DNA of 64,000 nucleotides from Halomonas sp. McH1-25 (lineage in GTDB: Bacteria; Pseudomonadota; Gammaproteobacteria; Pseudomonadales; Halomonadaceae), in the NCBI RefSeq assembly GCF_022348165.1, contig NZ_JAKRFI010000010.1, forward strand, positions 89,280 through 153,279. Reading direction: 5' to 3'. How positions within the stretch are numbered: the stretch's first letter is position 1; each line of letters opens with the position of its first letter. The notes beneath the pieces are model-generated. The model ran no database searches and was not told where the DNA came from. It saw nothing but the letters and a program-made list of their open reading frames with translations. The translations under genes and the position numbers were made by a program. Shown here in pieces: positions 31,401-38,794 of this stretch.

Positions 31401-34400
31401 ATCGTCCTGCTTGCCGACGTTGGTGTGGCGCTCGTCTTCCGGCGTATCCGGATTGTCGGGCACGTTGCCGCCCGCCGCCGACCCGTTGGTGGGCACATAG
31501 AGCTGACCATTGGAATGCCAGACCAAGTCATAGGCGTTGCGCACACCGGTGGCGAAGATCTTGACCACGGCGTCGTCGGCAAACGGGTCGTAGAACGTCT
31601 CGATGACGTTGCCGTCCTGGTCTTCCACGCTGGCCGTGCCATTCTCGGCAAACACCAGGAACTTGCCGTCGCCCATGGCGATCGGGTCGGCCTTGAAATC
31701 ACTGCCGTCATCGTCCGTGTAGCGACGGTTGAAACCATCGTCGGGCAGCGGTTCGGTGGCGACGTCGAAGCCGCCTTCCGGCGCGTCCCGCGTCGGGTCG
31801 ATCTCCAGTACCGTGGCGTTCAGCAGGCGTTCGGGGCGGTTGCCCCAGGCGCTGTCCGGCTCGCCCATCGCCGAGTTGGAGCCCTGGACGAGATACAGCA
31901 GATGGGTCGGCACGTCCGGATTGGTCACGGCGTGGTAATCCGGGTTGGCCCGGAACTCGAGGCTGTTGGTCACGTGATCGCCGTTGGAGCGCGGCAGACC
32001 GGTGACGTAGGTCTCGACCGAGGCTGCGAACGCATCGCCTTCGTCGATGGTGATCTTGCTGATGCGTCCGCTGAAGTCAGGGACCCCGTTATCACGCCCC
32101 GACAACGGGATGGGATAGTTGTCCGTCACCCATAGCACGTTGGGATCGCTGGGATCGAAGGTCAGACCGATGATGCCGCGTGGCCCCGCCGCATCGCCCT
32201 GGAAGTAGTCCAGCGTCAGCGTCTGGCCATTGGAAAGCGAGCCCGTCTGGGGGTCGACGTCGTACCGCTTGATCTCACCGCCCATGGTCGAGACGTACAT
32301 CTTGGTACCATCCGGCGACAGTTCCAGCGAGGTGAAGCCGAAGGCGTTGTCATCGGCACCGTTGAGCTCGACGATGTCGTTGAAGGCCACTTCGCGTGCG
32401 ACGACCTCAGGCGCTTCGCCGGTCACGAACGTGGTGGTGAACTTCTGGAACTCACGGGTCGGGGCGCTGAGATCGTCGTTCTCGCCGCGGTCCTGGAAAC
32501 CTTCGATCACCAGGGTATAGCTGGTGAACGCTTTCAGGTCGCCGCTCGGCGAGATGGTCAGCGAGTCGAAGCCGCCCGTGGTGTTGGCGTTGAACGCCAC
32601 CTCCTGTCCGGTGACGGTCTCGAACAGACGGATCGAGCCATTATCCAGGCTTTCCAGCAAGGCACCGCCACGCCCGTCCACTACCGAGATGCCGAGGAAC
32701 AGATCCGAGGTAGGATCGACACCAGTGGGGGCACTGCCGTCCGCCGGGTCGAGATCGATTTCCACCTCGTTCTCTCCCACCCCGGCGATGGCACGCGGAT
32801 CGGTGAAGAACGCATAGTCTTCGGGAGCCTCGCGCGCATCGTCCGGCGTCAGATCGGGAAGCGCCTGGATCTCGATGTACTGGATTTCAGTGTTCTCGTT
32901 GTCCAGGCCGATGGAATCGAGGGTCAGGCGGCCGTCGGTGACTTGCACGACCCGGGTCACCAGATCCGACCGGAAGCCCTCGGTATCGTCGGCGGGATTG
33001 CTGTCCGTCGGGAAACCGTCAGGCCGGAACGGCGTGAACGGGTCGTTGAACAGCTCGCCTTCGGCATTGAGCACGTTGCGACTGTCATACGGCCCGGAGG
33101 TATCGCCGATCGAGACAGTCACCTCGTAGAAGCCATCCTCGAGCTCGATCTCCCAGCCGGCACGTTCATAGCCGGCGGCCGGCTGGTCGAAGTGGGCATA
33201 GGTGCCCTGGCGCGGGTCGAGACCGGCAATCTCGTCGGTGCGGTCATTGACGGCCACACTGGACTGATCGTCGATGGCCATGGGTATCGTGCCGTTTTCG
33301 GTGCCGTCGGCGATCGACGCCTCGCTGACCCAACCATACTGATACGTTTGACCACCGACTTCCACGGACTGCTCGCCGAAGGCCAGGCCAGTGTCGGCGA
33401 CATAGCCGTCTGGCGTGGCAAAGCCTTCCGGCTGGAAGTTGATCTTGACCTTGAAGCGTTCGCCCGGCTCGACGAACGGCGGCTCTTCGGGCTGCTGCGT
33501 GCCATCCCGGCTCACCGTCAGCTTGTCGATGTTGGGACCGGCGTTGCCCACGTTCTCCAGACGGATGGTGTTGCTGCCAGCCTCGAGCTGCACGTCGAGG
33601 CTGGCCTCGGTCCAGTTTTGCCAGCCGTCGATATCCGCGCCAGTTCCCACGAAGGGAATCTCACCCTGCTCGGATCCACCAACCAGCACCGCCATCGGCC
33701 GTCCTTGCTGATCGCCGCTACCGTTGGTGTAACGCACCGTCAGGGTGTAGCTGCCCGCCTCCTCGACAGTGACATCGAAAAATGCGGCATCGCCGGCTTC
33801 ACCACCCATATCGAGATAGCCGGTACCACTGTAGCCGTCCCAGAGACCATCCGCGCCAGCATCCTCGTTGGTTTCCGGATTGTTGGCGTCGCGAACCACG
33901 GTGTCCGGTGGCGTCTCGCTGTCCTCGATGGTCAGTGCCTCCCCTTCGATCTCGAACAGGAAGGAGTCAACCGGCGCCTCGCCAATGGTCACTTCGCTGG
34001 TGGCGCTGGCCTCGTTGCCAGCGGCATCGGTGACGAAGACGGTGGCTACGACCGCGCCACTAAGACCGCTCATGTCGACCGTGAACGAGCCGTCGTCAGC
34101 CGGGGTCACCGGGGCGCGCGTGGCGCCGCCATCGAAGCTGATCTCGACCGTCTGAATGTCGGCATCCAACCCGGCGACCGTGAAACCGGCCGTTGCCGCT
34201 TGTGCCGGATCGAGGGTCGCATCGTTACTGGTCAGTGACAGGTCGCCATCGGTGTCGGCGGAGGTATCGGTGCCGATGGGGCCGCTACCCGCCGCCGTGA
34301 TCTCGATGCGATCGATGTTCGGGCCGGTGGTCGCGCCGGCGGGGATCGCCAGAGACAGCGTGTTGCTGCCCGCCTCGAGGGTCACGGTAATGGTCTCGAA

Positions 34401-37400
34401 CGCCCAGTGATCGAAGCCCTCTTCCTCACCGGCACCATCCGGGTCGGTACTGGCGAACGGCAATGCGGCGGTAGCGGCCCCGTTGACGTTCAGGTCCAGT
34501 GGACGAGCGGTATTGCTGGCATAGCGGATATTCAGATCATAGCTACCGGCCTCGACGACGATGACGTCGAAAGTCACTGCATCCCCCGCCGTATCGCCGT
34601 AGTCCACATAACCCGTGCCGGAGAAATCCGGACGCAGGCCACTGAAGCCACTACCGACTTCCGGATTGCTCGCATCGCGGACCGTAGTAACGGTAGCGTT
34701 CGAGCCGTTGTCGAGGATGGTCAGCGTGCCGTCTTCAGCCTGCAACACGATCGGCGTGAAGGCGGACTCATCGGTGTCGGTCACGGTGACCTGCACTGTC
34801 TGGACATCGGTGAGGTCGCCGTCGGTGGCCGTCACGTCGATTTCATAGACGTTGTCGCCATCGGCATCCCCTGCAGTCTCGAAGTCCGGCGTCGCGACGA
34901 AGGCCAACTGACCGGTAGCCGGGTCGATGGTGAACAAGGCTGCATCGGCTCCCCCGGTAATGGCGAACGCAGGCGCCACCAGTCCGGTCGTGCCGCCATC
35001 CTCATCGACAAGCGGAACGGCGCCTATTGCCGTCATTCCCTCCACGACCGAAAACGCCGTCTGGTCGATCGCGACCACCTCGTTGGCATCGGCGACGCTG
35101 ACCACGACATCCTGGGTGGTCGTGTTCTCGCCATCGCTTACCGATATGCTGATTTCGTAGATGCCATCGGCATCGCCATCGGCGGGATTTTCCGCATCGG
35201 GCGCCGCGATGAAGCTCAGCGCACCACTGGCCGGGTCGAAAGTGAACAGAGCTGCATCCGTTCCTTCGATGGTCACGGTCAGCGGGTCGTTCTCGGCATC
35301 GTCGAGTGCCAACGTAGCCACCAACGAGGTGTTTTCATCCAAGCCAATGGCGGCGTCCAGGCCAGCCACGGTGGGCGCTTCGTTGACCGGCTCCTCGCTA
35401 CGTGTAAAGAGCAACCGGTCGATACGCATCAGTTCGCCGGTCTCGCCCTGGGCGGTCAGCGTGGCCAGCGTATTCGCGTCGACATACACCACCGTTTCGA
35501 AGTCGATCTGCTTGAGGTTGCCCGCCTGGCCTGCATTGCCGCGTGCCGAGTCATTCAGGAGCGTGCCGTAGTCGTCGTTGAGTATGACCACATCACTGAG
35601 TGCGTCAGTCGATGTGTTGCGCGCTTGCAGTAGCGTGTCGCCGATCTGCAGTGACAGCGTGCCCGCCCCGTCGGTTTCGTCGAAGGCAACGACACTCACG
35701 GTGTACCAGCCAGGAACGACACCGTTATCGGCCAGTTGCGTGGTGACCTGGGTCGTCGCATTGTTGCCCAGCCGGATGATTTCATCCCCGGAGGCGTCGG
35801 GATTGCCGGTGGCGTAGAAGTTGGCGGCCTCGGCAAGACCAGTGAAATCCTCGGCCTCGACGCTCACCACATCGCCGACCTCGGGACCGTCGATCTCGAA
35901 TTGCAGGGTAAGCGTGTCCGAGAGACCGCCGGCATCCGTGGCACGAATCACCACCTCGAAGGAGCCGGCCTCGTTGGGTGTGCCACTGATCACCCCTTCG
36001 TCATCGACGCTTAGTCCGGCCGGCAGCCCTTCGACGCTCAGGGTCAGGCTATCGCTGTCGGGATCGGTGAAATAGGCCGCAAAACTGGCCACGTCTATTC
36101 CGTCGAAGAACGCACCCTGCGCGCCGAAATACGGCTCCAGTGCCACCGTATCGGCCACCGGCGCCTCATTGACGTTGCTGACGGTCAGTTGGAACGTTTC
36201 CTCGGCGGACGCCGACTGCGGGTCGGTTGCCGTGACGGTCACGGTATAGATACCGGGCTCCAGGCCGGTAAGGCTACCGCTCAGCACGCCGTCCTCAATC
36301 GCCAAGCCATCGAACCCGGTGACCGGCATGCCTTCCTGACTGATGACGAAGGCGTAGCTCAGGCTGTCGCCATCGTCATCGACGAAAGGCAGGTCGACCT
36401 CGAGTAGCGTATTCTCATCGAGTTCCAGATCGGCAATGCCACTGCCCACGACGCGCGGAGCATGGTTACCGGTTTCGTCGTTGCCGCCCTCGGTGAGTTG
36501 CACGTTGGAGAACGTCGCCGAACCGAGGATGGCCGTGGCATCGTCATCGCTGATGAACACCAGCGAGCCGATCGAGGTGCCGGCATGGGCGCCCAGGTCG
36601 ATGGTGAAATGCAGCGTCCCATCGCCGTTGTCGCGGCCGCTGCCACGCAGGTCGATAATGGCGCCTTGCCCCTGGGTCCCGGCCAGTTGATAGAGCGAGC
36701 GATCCCCGTCGAACGCGTTGTCGTTCAGGTCGAAACCGATGGCGACGATTTCCGGGCTATTTTCACCGACGGCCAGGTCGAGTTCGATCCGGGTGTTATC
36801 GGTAATTGCGTAGTTCTGCGGCAGCGCGACTCGCTTCCAGAGGTTGTCGTTGAGCGACAACGCAGCACCGTCATCGCTGACCTCGTAACCCGGACCAACG
36901 GGGTTGTCCTGGGTGGTGGTGTAGGAAGAGATATTGCCTGCGGATCCGGCAATGAAGGTCAATGCCTGTCGCTCGGCGGATGTGTCAAGCACGAAGTCGA
37001 CGGCGGTCTGGCTATGGTTGCCGAGAGTGTCCGTGACGATCACGGTCGCTGTGTTGAGGCCTTCTTCGAGACCGCTGACATCGACGCTAACGCTTCCATC
37101 GTCATCCGGCACCACGGCCTGACGCGTCACGCCGCCGTCAAAGCTCATCTCGACCGTGACGATGTCGTCGTCCAGCCCATTCAACGTGAAGCCCAGCGCG
37201 CCTTGTACATCACCCAATTCACCAGGGGTCAGCGTGAGATCGCCATTCTCATCGGCTGTCACGTCGCCGAGCGGACCAGTACCGGCTGCCGTAATCTCGA
37301 TGCGATCCAGATTGGGTCCCTTGTTCGCCCCGGCGGGGATCGTCAGGGTGAAAGTGTTTTCGCCTGCCGAAAGCGAGACCGGCTCGGTTACGTAGAGCCA

Positions 37401-38114
37401 GTTGTCGAAACCTTCGACGCTGTTCGTTGCACTGCCATCGGGATCGGTATCGGGGAAGTCCAGCAAGCCCGACTCTTCGGTATTGATGCTCAGCTCAAGC
37501 GGACGTGCGCCGTTGGAGGCGTAGCGAATATTCAGGTCGTAATCGCCGGCCTCGGCGACGTTGACGGTGTAGGTCACGCTATCGCCCGGCTGACTGCCGA
37601 AGTCGAGATACCCCGTACCGGAATAACCCGGGCGCAGCCCCTGAAAACTCGATCCGTCTTCGGGGTGCTCGAGATCGCGAACCAGCGTTCCCGTGTCATT
37701 GCCGTCTCCCAGCACGCCGTCTTCTGCCTGGACGATCACCGCTTCGAAACTCGCCGGTTGTTCGGAGGGCGGCGCACTTTCGTTGGCAACGACGAAGCTA
37801 GTCTGTTCCCCTCCAGCAGCCCATACCTCTCCTGAAAGGTCCAACGGCTCGATCAGTAGCGAGGTACTGCCGAACACCCAACTCTGCGGTGCGGCAAAGT
37901 CATAGGGAGGCGAGGGAATCGATTGAACGAGAGAGTCTCCCTCGGCATCGATCAGGGTCAGACGAATGCTGTCCACTTGCGACAGGTCGAGGTCATCATC
38001 GGGAACTACGCGAAACGTTACGTCTTCATAGCCACTGACATCCAACCACGTTCCTTCTTCAACATCGCCCAAGACAACCCCAGTTTGCGTATTTACCAAG
38101 GAGATTGAGAACAT
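25494..38114 (-). CDS. Giant multidomain secreted carbohydrate-binding protein with sugar-dehydrogenase-like propeller
   Basis: A 4206-residue acidic protein with no signal peptide and no cysteine that I could find. Rough layout by residue: CBM6/35-like module (125-272), Ig-like (275-375), unnamed beta module (375-541), two putative Ig/cadherin modules (549-745), CBM-like (748-905), two cadherin-like (908-1115), CBM (1118-1272), Ig-like (1275-1378), CBM (1381-1535), malectin-like (1552-1748), Ig-like (1752-1898), beta-propeller of glucose/sorbosone dehydrogenase type (1905-2395, H2047 in NGDHVTN), three CBM-like (2412-2845), then two Hydin/ASPM-like modules alternating with two copies of an unnamed module (2850-3523), a DxDxDG calcium loop near 3535, and three CBM6 modules with one Ig-like insert (3566-4163). 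The last 50 residues are acidic and lack Lys/Arg. No RTX nonapeptides are seen. AGGAG lies 7 bases before the ATG. It is likely the substrate of the divergent type I exporter. Confidence 0.85.
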   Translation of the reverse strand: MFSISLVNTQTGVVLGDVEEGTWLDVSGYEDVTFRVVPDDDLDLSQVDSIRLTLIDAEGDSLVQSIPSPPYDFAAPQSWVFGSTSLLIEPLDLSGEVWAAGGEQTSFVVANESAPPSEQPASFEAVIVQAEDGVLGDGNDTGTLVRDLEHPEDGSSFQGLRPGYSGTGYLDFGSQPGDSVTYTVNVAEAGDYDLNIRYASNGARPLELSINTEESGLLDFPDTDPDGSATNSVEGFDNWLYVTEPVSLSAGENTFTLTIPAGANKGPNLDRIEITAAGTGPLGDVTADENGDLTLTPGELGDVQGALGFTLNGLDDDIVTVEMSFDGGVTRQAVVPDDDGSVSVDVSGLEEGLNTATVIVTDTLGNHSQTAVDFVLDTSAERQALTFIAGSAGNISSYTTTQDNPVGPGYEVSDDGAALSLNDNLWKRVALPQNYAITDNTRIELDLAVGENSPEIVAIGFDLNDNAFDGDRSLYQLAGTQGQGAIIDLRGSGRDNGDGTLHFTIDLGAHAGTSIGSLVFISDDDATAILGSATFSNVQLTEGGNDETGNHAPRVVGSGIADLELDENTLLEVDLPFVDDDGDSLSYAFVISQEGMPVTGFDGLAIEDGVLSGSLTGLEPGIYTVTVTATDPQSASAEETFQLTVSNVNEAPVADTVALEPYFGAQGAFFDGIDVASFAAYFTDPDSDSLTLSVEGLPAGLSVDDEGVISGTPNEAGSFEVVIRATDAGGLSDTLTLQFEIDGPEVGDVVSVEAEDFTGLAEAANFYATGNPDASGDEIIRLGNNATTQVTTQLADNGVVPGWYTVSVVAFDETDGAGTLSLQIGDTLLQARNTSTDALSDVVILNDDYGTLLNDSARGNAGQAGNLKQIDFETVVYVDANTLATLTAQGETGELMRIDRLLFTRSEEPVNEAPTVAGLDAAIGLDENTSLVATLALDDAENDPLTVTIEGTDAALFTFDPASGALSFIAAPDAENPADGDADGIYEISISVSDGENTTTQDVVVSVADANEVVAIDQTAFSVVEGMTAIGAVPLVDEDGGTTGLVAPAFAITGGADAALFTIDPATGQLAFVATPDFETAGDADGDNVYEIDVTATDGDLTDVQTVQVTVTDTDESAFTPIVLQAEDGTLTILDNGSNATVTTVRDASNPEVGSGFSGLRPDFSGTGYVDYGDTAGDAVTFDVIVVEAGSYDLNIRYASNTARPLDLNVNGAATAALPFASTDPDGAGEEEGFDHWAFETITVTLEAGSNTLSLAIPAGATTGPNIDRIEITAAGSGPIGTDTSADTDGDLSLTSNDATLDPAQAATAGFTVAGLDADIQTVEISFDGGATRAPVTPADDGSFTVDMSGLSGAVVATVFVTDAAGNEASATSEVTIGEAPVDSFLFEIEGEALTIEDSETPPDTVVRDANNPETNEDAGADGLWDGYSGTGYLDMGGEAGDAAFFDVTVEEAGSYTLTVRYTNGSGDQQGRPMAVLVGGSEQGEIPFVGTGADIDGWQNWTEASLDVQLEAGSNTIRLENVGNAGPNIDKLTVSRDGTQQPEEPPFVEPGERFKVKINFQPEGFATPDGYVADTGLAFGEQSVEVGGQTYQYGWVSEASIADGTENGTIPMAIDDQSSVAVNDRTDEIAGLDPRQGTYAHFDQPAAGYERAGWEIELEDGFYEVTVSIGDTSGPYDSRNVLNAEGELFNDPFTPFRPDGFPTDSNPADDTEGFRSDLVTRVVQVTDGRLTLDSIGLDNENTEIQYIEIQALPDLTPDDAREAPEDYAFFTDPRAIAGVGENEVEIDLDPADGSAPTGVDPTSDLFLGISVVDGRGGALLESLDNGSIRLFETVTGQEVAFNANTTGGFDSLTISPSGDLKAFTSYTLVIEGFQDRGENDDLSAPTREFQKFTTTFVTGEAPEVVAREVAFNDIVELNGADDNAFGFTSLELSPDGTKMYVSTMGGEIKRYDVDPQTGSLSNGQTLTLDYFQGDAAGPRGIIGLTFDPSDPNVLWVTDNYPIPLSGRDNGVPDFSGRISKITIDEGDAFAASVETYVTGLPRSNGDHVTNSLEFRANPDYHAVTNPDVPTHLLYLVQGSNSAMGEPDSAWGNRPERLLNATVLEIDPTRDAPEGGFDVATEPLPDDGFNRRYTDDDGSDFKADPIAMGDGKFLVFAENGTASVEDQDGNVIETFYDPFADDAVVKIFATGVRNAYDLVWHSNGQLYVPTNGSAAGGNVPDNPDTPEDERHTNVGKQDDYLFKVEEDGYYGHPNPLRDEYILNGGNPTSGSDPNQVGDYPAGTDPEATYDLEGAYSLGENRSPNGATEYTSDVFGGNLQGNVLFTEYSGGDDIRSITLDANGNIVGDDVLRDVNGNVITYIDPLDVIENPATGQLYLLTLNRNNGQSQIVRLDPAPGGVITDPDPVDPEEPADDLVSLLVIQAEDDTPNDGTAAIIAEANGAEIQIRDADNPETTAGLPNGLRPGAYGNDGNADNTDGVLGGYADFGATNADFLTFSFELSGAQAGDSVLRVRYANGATAERPLEVFVNNVSVGIFAFAPPASVSGDDAWSEWLTLDIPADLVSGLNTVRFQATANTGPNIDQLEILQEPEDTTPGYTEYEAESADLGGAVAVTASEDDRNASGDGFVDFTGSGDQTITWTIDVAEAGTYEIGFRYALATSKADRPLDLSINGSAVEVVNFPGQSNEAEDDWYFQTTTVTLQAGSNTITVTAPDANGPNVDLLRVADAPSDNFEPTYADIDGSGRIELESGDSARAVNERTADFYFTVAADGAYQLDLATNPGASDGGQLTLLLNGQPIDEMTFPGVGDAGEASSYIELTAGVSYHLRVVSDADGADDIDYLDISPAPGDPEADIAIQSGDAAYFSDRLHFNYLENDSASNPDRDYKESGTVVISNTGSNELSVIDVDIDGPFELADPDIFDGLTLAAGESIEIDVLFDRDAYTPPTNDAGDGVFEGVLRLVTNDADTPVAEVHLAGFWQARDEGGWEPNVNEVWEVFGFGNVIEGLTTIGGGQNSVLNDYDLYRPVNDDEVLSRYWTIAEGFESAKITHLAAFHGDGGATLGIHNPENKGQDITLSNHADDNNQSFLPIKSNGQFATATFTRDQIPESWLGNGMFGIEVAGLSTDPSLNPTGGGDVPDDAEGIERGYTVRMFQALDADGNVIPNTYLGIMDYTGINYDYNDNMFVIEGIAPASGGEISITNLDGVPSDDRLVMSRIENPANSSQEVHDEVTFTITNDGFADLEIGQLEIADPALFEIVGDSTDLVVAPGGSLDVTVRFIGQDSNDGTLYESSLIIHSNDGDEGQKVIQLAGIAQGQSENGQEPTVQEIVSAFGFSTDVAQGEMNQGGLVEANGDEILSPYFQRADGASPIKITQLAAYHTQGDIARLFIHDVDSRDIDEILAHDEQDGQTLLPRTLNGGDALTTTTLDRDAPFGFFAEISGRQGYISWSDPDANLYEDTIDEIGTPGTNLNWDANDGHLIRVYVAKDADGNVIPNTYIVIQDYAGVNYDYNDNIFLVENVQTYDPSGAEDADGNGRVDIYDDADGDGVPNFLDGDVPEEPEVQSAYNASETPWLVDGNGLTLEAKLYDNGGQGVAYNDTTANHQGASFRADEGVDISIGTEALGYIADGEWVEYTIDVAQAGTYELAFLSSLGSQAGSARSVTASFAQGDGTYATASPVAVDYTGGWNTFQQTDSVQVELEAGVQVVRLTFNGGSQDLASFELTPVAGNAAPSVDAGLDDLTATEDQAFSFTIPADAFVDADGDALTYTVSGLPAGLSMTSAGVISGIPSVAGSFDILVTASDGEASVESGFTLTVAGAPDDDGQTPFNATGTPWVVDDGITLQASAFDVGGEGVSYSDTEAEQMGSGYREGGVDIVGNGSAIGWVDDGEWVEYTIDVEQAGVYYLSFVASTPTNGVTITAALEQDGTFYTTSSPLAVPNTGSWGNPGPTEALALELQAGVQTLRLTFNGETPQDLMDIQSLTLVRDEQGDVGQTPFNETETPWLVDADGLSLNAALFDSGEAGEAYSDSDSVQSGVNFRDGSVDITDDGEAIGWIADGEWVEYTIEVEQAGTYNLSFVTATPHNGRSISASVEQDGAFYAQPAPLAVPNSGDWNNYVSTEAMSLDLQAGEQVLRLTFNGGSMDLQSLLIEPQASPTLQMVSLVGFEGLVAEEESVDASANDDTLPMSDDVGVAGVGHEDPADSLL

Positions 38115-38794
38115 TGTGTGACTCCTAGTCTTTTATACTTTTATTCACCTCAGCACGAATAGCGTTAATCGAGCCAAGTCCGATGCGCCATAATCGAGCC
38201 AAGTCCGATGCGCCATTCACACGCTGACATATAATTCGATGCGCCTAATGTACAGACAAAACAAAATTTAGACGTAGTGAGAAATTAGCCTCAATCGCTC
38301 TTCAAACAAGGTTTAATCTTCTCAACCAGCCCACCTCCGCATTCCTAAAACCAGTTTTCCACCAACAAGTGGAACGCACTCAAGCGATTGTTTAACAACT
38401 CAAAAATCCCCCATTAGCATCAGTACTCTCGGGCATCTTTTATTTACAAAAAATATCGCCTCTTTAGCAAAAACACACTCATGCCAGCAATCGGCATGAG
38501 AAATCTGAAAGCATAAACTCAAGAAACTAATGCTTTTATTCTTAAAATGCCGGCTTCGACTTAATTTCTTATTCTCATTTTCCAAATATTCTGGATCTAT
38601 CATCTTCTCCGCCTGCCACCTCAAGCCAATGAATAGTAAAGGTTTCATTAGAAAAATAACCCGTCGGTTATAAGCAATTCATAAAAACAAGGAGTTACCC
38701 AGAAGGATAACCTTCCGTTACTCTTGTTCACACAACGTACAACAGGCATGTCCTGCCGAATCGACAAGACGACAACAACCGAGCGAGCACATTC
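38115..38794. promoter_or_regulatory. AT-rich divergent intergenic region between the giant gene and the type I secretion operon
   Basis: These 680 bases hold no convincing gene and are clearly AT-richer than the neighbours. They must carry promoters for the giant gene (minus) and the exporter operon (plus). A TATAAT occurs at 38230-38235, and TATAAA on the minus strand at 38132-38137, but neither has a good -35 partner. A 25-base tandem repeat lies at 38166-38215. Confidence 0.5.
38166..38215. repeat. Perfect 25-base tandem direct repeat upstream of the giant gene
   Basis: Bases 38166-38190 are repeated exactly at 38191-38215. A partial third copy (CGATGCGCC) lies at 38238-38246. The repeat sits 52-101 bases upstream of the giant gene's start codon, where an activator or repressor would bind. 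Confidence 0.85.

Noticed and set aside
25494..38114. RTX adhesin or LapA-type retained adhesin
   Set aside because: No GGxGxDxxx repeats were seen, and no N-terminal retention module or lapD/lapG-like genes occur in the window.
38400..38648. Possible 82-codon gene on the minus strand in the giant gene/exporter gap
   Set aside because: No ribosome site, atypical AT-rich composition and no recognisable features; more likely part of the regulatory region.
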